A DNA stretch of 64,000 bases from Agapanthus africanus. Its lineage: Eukaryota; Streptophyta; Magnoliopsida; Asparagales; Amaryllidaceae. A program made the position numbers and the translations under genes. Under the pieces are notes generated by a model that was given only the letters and a program-made list of their open reading frames with translations, searched no databases and was not told where the DNA came from. This document shows positions 42,306 to 54,819 of this stretch, piece by piece. Numbering within the stretch: position 1 is the stretch's first letter; every line of letters begins with the position of its first letter. The stretch covers positions 380,578,137 to 380,642,136 of the forward strand of contig JASDDO010000006.1 in NCBI GenBank assembly GCA_030015575.1, read 5' to 3'.

Positions 42306-42919
42306 ATGTCTTTCGACACTTCTTTTCTATTTGCTCGCCCCGAGAGTGCATAAGCCGACGCGCCCGTGGATCGGGAAGTTTTTGCACTGATTAAAGATCA
42401 CGACCCGAAGCAGAAGTCTCTTCATTTATGGGGGTTGTGGTAGTACCAAATTATCCAGGGTCGGCGCAGCTTCTCTTATGCGACGCCTTCAAAGCCGATT
42501 TCAGCCATTCACTACGCCGACTCACCCTCGGTGAATTATGCTGTGGAGAAGGTTAACTGGATTACAGATGGACGCCTCCAGCCCTCTATGGGCTCAATAC
42601 CCGTGCAGCCGCCGATGGGTTTAGATATTCTGGGGTGGAGCATATGTCAAGTCGAGTCGCGCCCTTGGGGACAGGCATACATGATAGGCTTGACTCCTCG
42701 CCATTCAGCCGGATACTTGCAGTGGGCTCGATACATCTTGTCAGCCAAAATGTCGCTGCTGTTGAAGCTCGGGTTGTACCCTCCTATCTACGTGTCTCTT
42801 TCTCAGTATCCCGTGTCTCACGTATGGTGGGTCAAGGCTTTCTTGGAACAGTGGAACACGCCGACTCACACTTTCCTTTTATCGGACTGGGAGGTTTCGA
42901 TTTCCTTGGAGGAATTTGC
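42306..42919 (+). pseudogene. PMD gene of fragment C, N-terminal part
   Basis: ATG 42306 follows the acceptor by 5 nt. The protein aligns with D over its length: KSLHLWGLW against MSLLLWGVW, YAVEKVNWITDGRL against YAVEATNWTPTGRL, then HVWWVKAFLEQWNTPTHTF and EVSISLEEFAEISG. The Trp-rich W.....THTF..... E.SISL.. pattern is that of the plant mobile domain. In-frame TAG codons occur early (about 42351 and 42441). It is cut at about 42919, where the frame runs into RT sequence of D. Confidence 0.75.
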
Positions 42920-45892
42920 AGAAATTTCGGGATCTCAACAAAACTTGTCCGAAGAATAACTTCCCAGTTCTTTTCACCGAGCCGATGATCGATAACACGC
43001 CCACTCATGAGGACTTCTCCTTCATGGATGGATCTTCGGGATATACTCAAATAAAGATGCATCCTTAAGACCAAAAGCATACTGCCTTTCGGACCCCGCT
43101 AGGCATATTCTTCTATAAAGTGATGCCCTTCGGTCTGAAGAACGCTGGCGCTACCTACCAGAGGGTCATGACAAAGATCTTCGATGACCTCATACATGAG
43201 ATTGTCGAATGTTATATCGACGACCTCGTGGTGAAAAGAAAATCGTACGAGGAGCACTGGAGCATTTGAAAATTGTGTTCCAGCGTCTTCGGAAATATAA
43301 TCTGAAGATGAACCCTCTGAAATGCGCGTTTGGAGTCTCCTCAGGCAAATTCCTAGGATTCATCGTACGATACCGAGGCATAGAAATAGACCCATTAAAG
43401 ATCAAGGTGATTATGGAAATGCGCTTGCCAAGAACTCTTAAGCAACTGCGGTTTCTCCAAGAAAAGCTCGCGTATATTCGACGGTTCATAGCTAACCTCT
43501 CCGGCAAATGCCGTTCCTACAGCCATCTAATGAAGAAGGGGACCCCGTTCGTTTAGGATCATAAATTAAATAGTGCACTAGACGAAATCAAGCAATATCT
43601 GCAGAACCCGCCGGTACTGTCCGCTCCAGTCAAGGGAAAGCCCCTCATCTTGTATACAACAGCCCTTGAAGGTTCTTTAGGCGCACTATGGGCACAGGAG
43701 AACGATCAAGGAAAGGAGAGAGCTCTCTACTATTTAAGTCGAGTCCTTCTGGGGGCAGAAAAAAACTACTCCCCTATTGAAAAGCATTGCCTGGCACTGA
43801 TCTTCACGATAATGAAGCTCAGGCACTATGCCCGGACACATGAGGTCCATCTCATTTCAAAACTGAATCCTCTTAAATATTTGATGTCAAGAGCCATACT
43901 AACAGGAAGGTTTGCCAAATGGGCCCTCCTCTTGATGGAGTTCTCGATAACATATCGACCCCTCAAGACAGTGAAAGGCCATGCCATCGCCGACTTTCTT
44001 GCTGAGCATCCAATACCAGCCGATTCTCCCTTAAATTGTGAATTGCCAGATAGACACGCGTTCGATGCAATCGAAGGAGGGAAGGAAGGAAATAATGTCC
44101 AATGGGAACTATACTTCTACGGAGCATCTTCCTTGAAGAAGCGAAAGCGAAGCACCGCCATAATCAAAGCTGGGGTGGGCCTTATCTTCATGACTCCGCA
44201 AGGAGGGATAATGTGTTTCGCCCTTTTCTTCATGGAACCAAGAACAAACAACGAGGCTGAATATGATGCTTTGATAGCAGGTTTTGAGATCGCTGTCGAC
44301 AAGGGAATCGAAAACCTCTTCATATATGGGGACTCCCAGCTAGTCGTTTGCCAAGTAAATGGCGACTAACAGACGTGTAAACTGGAATTGGTAAAATATG
44401 GCGAAAGAGTGCAGCAACTGCTGACTCAAATTCCCTCCTACATCCTGGAGAGCATACCGCGTGCGGAAAATAGCAAGGCGGATGCGTTAGAACTGGCCGA
44501 CGAAAACCTCGATGAGATAAGGATCATTGTTCAAAGCCTCCGGATTCTCGTGCCAGCAGAAATATCTCTGGAGTCATCTGAAGGAAAAGAAGCGACCAAA
44601 CAAGCAGCCTGCCAAATAGAAGACGAAGAAAAGGCTAAGGATTGGAGACAAGTCTTCATAGACTACTTTAAAACCTATCAAACACCCAAAGACGCGTCGT
44701 CAAGACATCAGTTCATGAAACGAGCTCTATCCTTCGCCTTCGTCAATGATACTCTATATAAGAGATCGTTCAACAGTTTATAGCTAAGGTGCCTGGGACC
44801 AGAAGTAGAAAGGAGAGTCATCCAAGAAACTCACGACGGACTCCGCGGTTCTCATCAAGCCGGGCCAAAGATGAAGCTGAAGATCAAGAGAATGGGTTAC
44901 TATTGGCCCACAATGATTCAGGACTGCCTCGAATATGCGAAACAGTGTCACTCGTGCCAGGTTCATGGGGAATTCATCCACCAGCATCCGAATCCGCTAC
45001 ACCCAACATTGGATAGTTGGCCGTTCGAAATTTGGGGAACCGATATAATCGGGCCCATCGAACCAGCATCATCTAAAGGGCATCGGTTCATATAGGCAAC
45101 AACCGATTACTTCTCTAAGTGGGCAGAGGCAGTACCGCTAAGGGAAGTGAAGACGGAGAACTTCCTCCATTTCTTCTGGACACATGTCATCTACCGGTTC
45201 GACACTCCGCGACGAATCATCTCGGATAATGGCCGGCCTACAGGAGCTATAAGATCAGCCGCTTCGCATAGCAGCATGATATAGATTAGGGATACTCTTC
45301 AGTCTATAATCCCCGAGCTAACGGTATAGCTGAGGCTTTCAACAAGACCTTGACGAAGATCATAAAGAAAACGGTGTCCAGAAATAAATATGACTGGCAC
45401 GAGAGACTGCATGAAGCTTTCTGGGCATATCGAACCATGTTCAAAATGGCCACGAATACAACACCATTCGCGTTGGTATTCGGTATGGAAGCGGTACTTC
45501 CCTTGGAGATAGAACCACCCTCTTTACGAGTGGCGGTTCGACATGAGCTGACGGATGAAGAAAATGCCCATCTTCGGCTTGAGGAGCTCGACGCCCTCGA
45601 TGAAACTCGTCTCATGGCGCTGCAAAACCTAGAAGCTTACAAAGCAAGGATGACGCGCTCATATGAAAGACTAACCAGACCGAGAACGTTCCGCCAAGGC
45701 GAACTCGTGCTAGACCTAAAAAGACCTATGATCCTAAACCGTGCAAAGCGGGGTAAATTCGAGCCAAACTATGAAGGCCCGTACATCATAGACAAGGTCT
45801 ACCAAGGTGGGGCCTATTTGCTCATGGATATGCATGGCGAAAGACCCTTTCGGCCAATAAACGGTCAGTTCCTTAAGAAATACTACGCTTGA
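42920..45892 (+). pseudogene. pol: Element D reverse transcriptase, RNase H and integrase, broken
   Basis: RT starts at the junction and shows FMDGSSGYTQIK, MPFGLKNAGATYQRVM and YIDD (about 43213-43224), then a frame change near 43260 and a stop at about 43554. RNase H shows a substituted first catalytic block (YFYGASS, so the Asp is lost), NNEAEYDAL and YGDSQLVV, with a TAA near 44368. Integrase has the CHSCQVHG zinc region, GTDIIGPI, and from 45350 to 45892 an open C-terminal part ending FLKKYYA. Stops at about 44782, 45093 and 45240 and a small deletion make it inactive. Confidence 0.92.
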
Positions 45893-48370
45893 CAAGTCAC
45901 GACTCAGGTTAATGATAGATGACGATGCTCGTGTCTGCTCACTGTCTTCCTGAGTCAAGACTCTATAAGAAGTATCCGGCAAAACTTCGCCTCGAAGCTG
46001 GCCCTGGACCGATATGTCCCTAAACTAACAACGGACCGAGATGCCCCTAAACTAACAAGTGACCGTAATGTCCTTAAACTAAATACGTCGCCTCAAACAC
46101 GGTATTAGTGGAATTCAAGTCCATAAGTCTCAGCGGCGAAGACTGCAACTCAAGTCCCGTTGGCTGCACGGCTGCCCCGGTGACGAAGTCCTCTATAAGT
46201 TCCATTGGCGAACAGAGAGGGAAAAAAACGGTATATCCACAAGCGAAATGGGCACAGATGAAAACCCGAAAGGGCGCCGTGAGTAAAAACAGCAGGGCTA
46301 CCGGCGAGTTTGTGAAAACCTGAAAGGGCGCAATCTCGTGGTAAAAAAACGGTATGTCCACAAGCGAGATGGGCATGAATGAAAACCCGAAAGGGCGCTG
46401 TGAGTAAAAACAGCAGGGCTACCATCGAGCTTGTGAAAACCCGAAAGGGCCCAATCTCGTAAAATTTTCACTTACGAGATCCTCTCGACTCGTAATGAGA
46501 ACTCCCCCTGTGAGACCCTCACGGCTCATAGGATTCAAAGTCTTAAGTTACAGAGATCCAAACCTGTTCTTAAGCCGTCATAATCCCCAAGTTGCCCTAC
46601 AGACGGTACAATGTTGGCCCTTATATACAATCCATGGGTACAAATAAACATTTCCCCCACTAAGTTCCACCAATCATGAGGAATGTCCTCATATGGTGTA
46701 CGACACTTGTAAGTCCTCTCGACTTATAAGGAGAAAATACTCTTATGAGAACCCTACGACTTATAAGAGAAAACACCACTTAGAAGCCCTCACGACTTCT
46801 AAGGAGAAAATACACCTACGAGATCCCCATGACTCGTAGGGAGTAATAACTTTATGAGACCCTTACGGCTCATAAAGTCGAAAAATCTTAGTTGACAGGA
46901 TCCTAACCATGTCTACTAAGCCACCTTTGCTCAAATCAGCAAAGGCAAATGATGATTCGCTCATGGCAATATTCCAGTCGCAGCGGTGCTGATGCCAAGA
47001 TTGGTATCAGATCTCAAGTTCCATACTCGCAATAAAAGTCGGCGAGCAAAATATATGCATATGAAATAGCCGAAATGTTTGGGCAACTCGCAATAAAAAG
47101 CAGCGAGTAAAAAGAAAAAACAGCCGAAATGATTGGACACCGTGATAAAACAGCCAAAATGATTGGGCAATCGCGACTTTCGCGATATAAAAACTGAAAT
47201 GATAGAGTATCGCGGAAAGAAATAAAAAAATGATGAAACTTTTGCCTTGCAGGTGAGTCCACATCAACCCCTGTATACAATCCATGAGCATAAACGAAAA
47301 GGGAACCACATTTCCCCACCGGACTCTGTCAAAGGGAGAGTCAGATCTCGACGGCAACATATGTAGCCTAGAAGATCAACACGGCGTTTCTTCTCACTCC
47401 AGCAGGATGCAGACGCAACATCAACAACCAACCCCAGGGTCAAAACAACGGAGCCAAGGCAAAGTCCCTAGTTCCAAGCCTCGACGGTTCACCAACAACC
47501 TAAGAGACTACCTCGGAGCCATGGCAAAGTCCCTAGTTCCAAATCCCGACGATTCACAGATAGTCTAGAGATCAACAACGGCGTTTCTTCTCACTCCAGC
47601 AGGATGCAGATGCAACGTCAACAACCGACCCCAGGGTCAAAATAATGGAGCCACAGCAAAGTCTCTAGTTCCAAGCCTCGGCGGTTCACCAACAACCTAG
47701 AGATTACCTCGGAGCCATGGCAAAGTCCCTAGTTCCAACCCTCGACGGTTCATAGACAACCTAGAGACAATCTTGACATTCATCTTATAATAGCAGACGC
47801 AATGCCAGCAAACGAAGCAAAGGAAAATCCCTAGCTTCAAGATCTTGACGGAAACTCAAATAAAACATGAAAGACTATTGGAGATCATTCCACACCGGCG
47901 TGAAGTAGTTATGACTCATCGGGGCTCCCAAACAGAGCCTAACCTCAAGTAAAAAGCGGCATGGAAAATACCTGACGCTTGCTCTTCCGACGGTAATATG
48001 ACCTAGGAGATTACTTGAAGACGTCTTGTCCAGCCCCCGAAGGGATCAGAGACACGACAGTCGCGGGGCTACTCGAACAGCAAGATTGCATATCGAGAAA
48101 TGCATTAGCCAACGCGACGATACGACGGATAAAACCTTAGTACCACAGACCCTAACGGACCTCTGTCGTAAAGAGCAAAGGTTAATTGTGACGTTAGGAC
48201 AGGTTTGCCTACAAGCCCAGGAGAGGTAAACTAAACAAGCTCCGAAATGAGTTCATAAACTAGAGATTCCGGGATGAGTGAATAAACTATAGACTCCGAA
48301 ATGAGTATATAAACTACTAAGCCAAGATAGCAAAAGAAAGAAAAGCGCTAGTATGATGAAAAATATGTGT
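45893..48370 (+). other. 3' non-coding region of element D
   Basis: No gene is seen. It carries GGACCG-N-ATGTCC repeats (46003-46080), two AAAACCCGAAAGGGC blocks about 123 bp apart (46257, 46380), CTCACGACTCGTAAGG-type repeats (46460-46870), one GGCAAATGATGATTCGCTC module (46945), GCCGAAATG..GGGCAACTCGC modules (47065-47170) and a GC-richer tandem part (47383-47770). 47770-48370 shows nothing recognisable. Confidence 0.75.
47383..47770 (+). repeat. 197-bp tandem repeat in the 3' region of element D
   Basis: GGCGTTTCTTCTCACTCC starts at 47383 and 47580. Inside each copy a subunit of about 65-70 bp with GGCAAAGTCCCTAGTTCCAA and GACGGTTCAC is repeated two or three times. It occupies the position of the 171-bp array of A and the 134-bp array of B but shares no unit with them; a related GAC-TTTGCC-type word occurs in B near 5820-5845. 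Confidence 0.8.
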
Positions 48371-48376
48371 TTTATT
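48371..48376 (-). terminator. AATAAA poly(A) signal of the D antisense gene
   Basis: Minus-strand AATAAA in TGAATAAAAC, about 95 nt after the stop codon at 48470. Confidence 0.55.
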
Positions 48377-48469
48377 CATTAATCAAAATGAATAAAAGAT
48401 ACTCTTATTCATAAGTGAATACAAAAAAGAAGAAGAAGGAGGAGAATATACAGCGACAAAAAAAATGTT

Positions 48470-51400
48470 TAAGCCGGCAGACGGTGCAATAGGCTAATAA
48501 GTTTGTCATTCCTCCGCTGGACATTGGCTTCAAGCTCCGTTAATGTGGCAAGACGGGTCCCCGCCTGAGTCTGTTGAGTCTGATATGAAGAAAACCGACT
48601 CTCAAACTCTCTTTCGGCGACTTTATGGGCTTTGACCATCTCGCGGGTGAAATTACGGCTTTGTCAAGAGCTACCACCTCTGTAATGGCTTCTTGAAGCA
48701 CCCGCTGAATTTCGTACGCACGGGTGGTCTTGGCGGTAAGCTGAGCCTGAAGTTCCCCTAAAGCGTTTGAAGCTAACTCTCTCTCCGAAAGCTTCCGGTT
48801 GAGCCTCTTCTCGCATGACTGTAGATAAGCTGCGCACCGTTCGATCCATCCCCGCAGACTCGATTTTACAGTTAAGATGTCGGAGGAAAGGCGGATGCAC
48901 TCAAGCCCGTGTAGGCACACTTCCACTCGGCGACAGTACTCAACCTAGACACGCACCAATGCTTCATCATGATAGGTGACGAGAATGGACAAGGAAGCAT
49001 TGGCTTCGGCAGCAAATTCTTCGGCCATGACAGAGGTAACATCGCGAAGGTCTTTGATGAAAGCCGTCCGGGAGTAAATGCTTTGTTTCGCCATCCTTTC
49101 AGACGCACGCCGGGCATAGGGGCCTGGTGGCATGGGGATCCAAGATTCTAACAGGGTTGGGGTTGGTGGAGCTATCAAGATTTATGAACAGTCAGTGAGA
49201 TTTACGAACATGGAATAGACAAAACAATACCAAAGATAAAGCCTTACTTACCCACAGTCATGCAAAGGGGGTTTGAGAGATCCCCAGGCCCATCAAGAAT
49301 CTCGACTTCGTCATCGGCTTCCAGAACAGCGGAGCGCATATTAGCGTCATTATAAAAAAAATAATAATAAAACAAAAGGGGTCAAAGAACACCGACCTTG
49401 CCCAGAAGATAAGACTATGCTTTGCGGGGTATCGCCTGTAGGGCAGCCATATCAAGCAAACGCTGGAAGATTTTCCTATGAGATAGATCCACGATGGAAG
49501 CCGCCAATTCCTGCAATTCTAAAGGAAAGAAGGGTTCAGATAAAAGAGGGATCGTTAAAACGAAATGTAGAAGATTACCTTCGATACTTCGCCCTCTTTG
49601 AACTGGAGGGATAGCAGCTTCGGCAGGCTCCTCCACACCTTCAGGTACATCACTGGGGATATATGCCGGTGAGGCAGCTTCCAATTGAGAAACAATAGCC
49701 TCCACTTCAGGCTCCAAGGAGAGGACAACGGTCTTGGCAATCCTTTCTACACCCTCCAGGGCGCCACTAGAGAGATCCATTAGATCTATAGCCGGTGAGG
49801 TCACCTCTGTTGAAAGTGTAGATACTGAAGGGATGGAAGTCACCACCGGAGCTCCAAGACAGGACTAACGGCTTCAACAATCTCTTCTACACCCTTCGGT
49901 GCGTCACTAGGGATGTCCAAAGGATCTATGGCCGGTGAGGTAACCTCTGCTAAAGAAATAGACACGAAAGGGACATCAACCACCACCAGAAGCTCCACAG
50001 CACGAATGGCCGCTTCAGTGACCTCCTCTGCACCCTTCGGTGCATCAATAGAAAGGTTCGTAGAATCGGCAGCTATGGCCCGATACAGACTCAAACTCGC
50101 TTCTACTGCAGAAGTCCCTGCAAAGTTTTCGCAAAAATGAGAAGACATAAAAGTAATATAGACTATTCGCTAAAAGAAGGACACGAGAAAGACACATACC
50201 AATACGCCAAGGATCTTGAAGTAGGGTTTTTTCAAGACATTTTTCTTTTCTGGCTAAGTACGCTCACCGAGGTTCAAGCGTAGATGAATGACTAACTCTC
50301 TTTAATGCAAGCTCGGCTTCAGAGGCAACCGTTATGGGCTATTTGAGGGCCCGTTCTTCTTCCATTAATAAAGGACCCATATGTACCCGCCGCAATGATG
50401 GATCAACATCATAGAATATAACAGGAGGGTAGGGCTTTTTCGGGACGCGCACGTTCTCGGTCTTATCTTATGAGCGCCTCAAAGCCTAAGCCAATTACGC
50501 GGCCTCCTCGGCGGACGAGCCAGGATAAATAAGACCGGCATCTGACTCCTCCATAGCTATCGGTTCGTCCTGAATAAACGGCTCGGACCCAAGCAGAGTG
50601 TCGAGTAAGCCGGCAACCGATTTCTACCTCCTTTTGGAACTTGTGCTAACACGAGCGGAAGAACGCTTCCTCCCCCTCAGCGCTTTGGCACGACGTTGAC
50701 CAACCTCACTTCCGGTATCCACCTTTGGTGACACCACCACTGATGACACCGCCACTGGTGACACTACCGCTGGCGCTTCATTAGAAGCCTTTGCTTCAGC
50801 TCTAGTACGCATCGGCATACCAGCAGTATGAGGGGTCGATTATATTTCGGCTACTTTGGAGATAAGTACCGGACCGCTATCCCTCAATGGAGGGCGAACC
50901 ACTGACCGTGGCTGCAACGGGACGCTAGTGACTTGGGTCAGAGCCGGAACTCTACATTCAAACAGTACCTGCCTCTGCTCGGCAATAATAGGACCGACTC
51001 GATGGCGATACCAACCCTTGAAACACCCCCACAAACCTTGCAAAATACTCAGGCTCTGGGATCATGAAGAGGGAGCCGGTGTTCAGCCGCATAAAATGAT
51101 GGATGACGTCATGAGTGACTTCAGAGACAAAGTGGGCTCAACTAAAAACGCCTCGAAAGGGACATCCTGGATATAGCCCAATTGCTGGGCAAAGCGGTGC
51201 GGATTATACCGCAAAAAGTGAACTGTATCATTCTGATGAAACACCAAATAGCCCGGCCTAATCGAGTATAGGTGCATAATCTCTTTGGGCTTCAGAGATA
51301 GCGCTTCACCCTTTGACAGATCAAACGGCTGCTGAATGGGCCCCGCGGGAGTAGATAGGACTCGGTCACTAAAAACCATCCCGCCCTTGTTTGAGTATGG

Positions 51401-52788
51401 GTTAAGCAACATGCGGAGGGCCTCTAGCTGAGTCCGATCGGGAGCGGAAGTATCCACCAACCTCATAACCCGTGGAAAGGTATAGGAGTCATAAAAATCT
51501 GGCCGCTGGTGAGCCGCAAATGCTCCCAATACATGCTTCTCGATCCACGACGTGAAGTAGTGGAGGGAGAAGTTCACAATATCCGTGCATGGGGTCGAAG
51601 TATTAGCTGCAATGCTTAATCTATGATATATGTGCGACAATCCTGCAATACCAACGGCTAATCGTGCCCCTCCATCTATGCGATGAGCAAGGTAGAAGAC
51701 GGAGGCTCTCATAAAGCGTCGATGCGTCGGTATGGTGAACCAACTGAGCCATAAACTGATGAAGCCAACGAAGAAGGTTTCTTCGTCAATGCCAGGAGCC
51801 GCAATCGCATCGAAGGAAACGGCCGACGAGGTCTGAATATAGAACTATGGCAAATCTTCCTCTTTGGCCTGCGGTTTGTTCAACCCGAACCTAAAAGGGT
51901 CGTCGATATTCGCGGACTTTAGAGCCTCTTTTGATAAAGCGTCTCCACAGAGAAAGTAGGCAATAAAGGTCTCAAAGGTGACGCCTTGCCCTTCTGACGT
52001 TATGAACAATTTCTTAAAAATACCCAGGGCTTTGATTAGACTTGGGTACTTATGACAGACGGCGTTTTCAGTCGTCAGGCCGTCAAGCATAACTGGCACG
52101 GTCGCGAACACATACTCATCGGGAGGCAGCAATCTTCATAATGCTCTCCTCAGATCGGCAATCCGGAGATCTCGCGGAACTCTTCCAGTGAAATTGAGAC
52201 CTCGCGATCCCCTAGCAAGAAGGTGTCGGTGGGAAGATTCCATTGGTTCAGAAAAGTTTTAACCCACCAGACGTGAGGGGCCTGGTAATGAAATAGAGAC
52301 GCTTACACCGCTTGATACAGCCCAACCTTCTGTAACTGTGCACGGTGGGCGGAAAGAACGTATCGAGCCCAGGGAAGGTAGCCTACAGGGTAGCGGGGGG
52401 TAAGGCCTACCTTATAAACTTGCCTCCAGGGTCGGGCTTCACCCTGACATATGCGGCACCTCAGAATATCTATAGCCGGCAAGGGCTGGTTGGGTATCCC
52501 GGTTGTTGACGGCTCAAGCCGGCCTGTAGGAGTCCAGTTAGTCGCCTCCACCGCATAAGCGGTCTGTGGGCGTTCCATCGGAAATATTGGGCGGAGGGGA
52601 TCGGTTGGCACCTCACAAGTAAAGTTACGGCGACCTCGGATGATATGACCATACCAAACCCCCCATAAGAGTAAACTCATACAGTCCTTGTCATGTTCCC
52701 TGATCATTGCCACATCTTCCTCGTCCGACGGCGATTGCGGAAAAGCGGCGTCTGAGCAAGTATAAGGAAAGTAGGAAAGTGAAGCCAT
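48470..52788 (-). pseudogene. Antisense plant mobile domain (PMD) gene of element D, nearly complete
   Basis: ATG 52788 (MASLSYFPYTC) lies 5 nt after a splice acceptor. The first exon, to about 51080, encodes a PMD: HVWWVKTFLNQWN, REVSISLEEFREISGLPI, LPPDEYVFATVPVMLDG, then LWLSWFTIPTHRRFMRASVF and ARLAVGIAGLSHIYHRL. PMD proteins (MAIN/MAIL1 type in Arabidopsis) act in gene and transposon silencing; related domains are known in transposons. After it come an acidic region with repeated EVTSPAID..D..S.A..GVEE units (50120-49570, about 45-60 residues each), short introns (for example donor near 50200, acceptor near 50121) and a coiled-coil end LLHRLPA. TAA at 52301-52303, a frame change near 52135, another near 51080 and later stops show decay. 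Exon limits in 51080-48900 are approximate. Confidence 0.78.
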
Positions 52789-52793
52789 TGTTC

Positions 52794-53396
52794 CTGAAAT
52801 AAGGAAAAGAAAAACCATTAATAAAACATATATATATTAATATATATATAATAACAGAAGAAAACGACAGGATGTTTGTTCAATGGGACCACTGGCTGCA
52901 AAACCAATGGACCCCACAAAATCAATATGGCGGCTCACCAATAATGAGGTAAGATAATCATTGTAAGAATAAAAAAGAATTCTCATTAAATAGACATTTG
53001 AATTTAAACAACTCTTAACATCCTCAAAGAAAAATGAGGTCTGTTAAAATACCCAACGAATTAAAATCTGCAAAAATGAAAATATGCCCAAGAACGCCAA
53101 GGAATAAATTTCCCAAAGAGCCTCTAGATCTTTCAGAGCTAAGCTCTGTAATAAGGAATCAAATTCTTTCTAAACAATGGAATTAAATTCCAAATATCCT
53201 TAAAGATCAGAGGAGAAAACGCTCGATCTTCGAAGACATCGGGGTTTACTACACAAAAGATTACGTCCTTTTGGATCTCTAAGGAATCAGTCCCAGAAAA
53301 GAGCAAAGCACTTGCGATGGATTTAAAATCAAAAAATAAATTAAAAGAAAAAGGGTTGCTTGTTCCTAAGAGATAAATGGTGGTCAGGATCCCTAC
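52794..53396 (-). other. 5' UTR intron of the D antisense gene
   Basis: Acceptor CTTTTCCTTATTTCAG ends at 52794 with ATG 5 nt further. The likely donor is TTTTGG then GTAGGG at 53396, in the same context as the TTTTG-GTAAGG donor of C. About 600 bp, with a short AT repeat (52829-52850). Confidence 0.5.
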
Positions 53397-53540
53397 CCAA
53401 AAGAGTTCTTTTTTGCAGAGTTTAACTCTGAAAGATCTAAAGCAGAGAACTAAGCTATGAAAAGAGAATTAAATTCTCAAGAAAATAAGCTAGGAAGAAG
53501 ATGAAAGAACAATGGTCTTCTCATAGGCAAATACCCTTGC

Positions 53541-53550
53541 ATTTATAAGA
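53541..53550 (-). promoter_or_regulatory. TATA box of the antisense promoter in element D
   Basis: Minus-strand TCTTATAAAT about 101 bp from the polypurine tract, followed by a leader with GAGAATTTAATTCTC (53464-53478 on the minus strand). Confidence 0.6.
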
Positions 53551-53611
53551 CATGATGGAGAGCGGTTTATCTTCCCATTCCCCTAAGCAATCCAACGGCT
53601 GTGAGAGTAGA

Positions 53612-53652
53612 CAGCGTTGCACTCACATGCAATCCACGTGAGATCAACGCTG
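53612..53652. repeat. Nested inverted repeat next to the polypurine tract (D)
   Basis: CAGCGTTG (53612-53619) pairs with CAACGCTG (53645-53652). The inner pair CTCACATG/CACGTGAG has one mismatch. Confidence 0.8.
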
Positions 53653-53659
53653 GGGCATT
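53651..53659 (+). other. Polypurine tract of element D
   Basis: TGGGGCATT directly before the LTR, overlapping the end of the inverted repeat. Confidence 0.7.
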
Positions 53660-54256
53660 TTTTCCCTTATAAAAAAAAGGAGAAGGGAAAGTTCCCTACT
53701 AAAAGAGCCCCCACGTGTTTAACACGTTAGTGCGTATATGCAATGCATATAGGCACTGCAATTAAAACAATTGCTAGGCTAAAATAGCCCCACGTGTTTA
53801 ACACGTGAGTGTATATATACAACGCATATAGGCACTTCAATTAAAACAATTGCTAGGCCAAAAGAGTCCTACGTGTTAAACACGTGAAGGCACTTCCCTA
53901 TGTAGAATTAAATTCTACTCAACAAGGAACCGCCGGATCAAAGATCCAATGATGATTAAGCATAGAATTAAATTCTATTGAACTTTTAAATGGGAAATGA
54001 TATTTCTGTTAAACAGAAAGTTAGCGGATTAAAGATCCCATAAGTTGGAAAATATTTTTCATATCTTTTGTCACCAATCTACAGAATAAATTCTGTATGG
54101 GAAATTATTTTCCTAATCTTGTTTAAGAAATAAGAAAATATGTTCTGTAAGACAGGAACCCTTGGATCAAAGATCCAACAGCGGGTAAAACCCCAAAATC
54201 AATTGGAGTCTCTTAATGAGAGATTTCCTAAAACTAATTAACAAACTTCTCTCCAC

Positions 54257-54265
54257 TATATAAAG
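54257..54265 (+). promoter_or_regulatory. TATA box of the D LTR
   Basis: TATATAAAG in CCACTATATAAAGAACC, about 600 bp after the LTR start. Confidence 0.65.
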
Positions 54266-54819
54266 AACCGCAAAACTTCAAGTTAAAAAAAGGAAAAAAA
54301 AGGAAAAAGAGGAAGAAAGGAGAGTACAGAGTGAGAAACAAACAGAAAAAAGAGAGAAAGAGAATTCAATTCTCTAAAAGAAGAAGATCCCCTTCTTAAA
54401 AAAAACCCTAGATAAGAAGAAAATACAAAGATTATCTTATCACTTCTTCACCTTTTTAAGGGGTTTAACCCTTCATACAAGAACTTAGTTCTTCCTCTGG
54501 TTGAGCTCTGCAGAAGAAGATCTCCCCACAAGTTGAGAATTTAATTCTCATCGGGGAGATTCTGTTATGCAGATTTAAAACTTAGGGGAAAAAACTAAGT
54601 TCAAATAATTTAATTCTTACAAAAGTATATAGGAATTTAATTTCTCTGATAAAACTAGGGTTTAACCCTGTAAAAGGAATTTAGTTCTTATAAAACAAGA
54701 GACTTGAAATTCTCTAAACTCAGGTCCCAGCATAATATGAGACCAAAATCTTCATGCACATAGAAGGAAAGATTGGTGATTCATTAATATTCAACGCTAT
54801 AACGAAACCTCATGTGTTT

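Larger units (their letters stand above)
41592..42919 (-). mobile_element. Fragment C, 3' end of a minus-strand Tat-type element
   Basis: From left to right: polypurine tract (AATGCCCCC on the plus strand, 41592-41603), the nested inverted repeat, the antisense promoter, 5' UTR with intron and the first part of the PMD exon on the plus strand. Near 42919 it switches abruptly to plus-strand RT of element D. The rest of C is missing. Confidence 0.8.
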
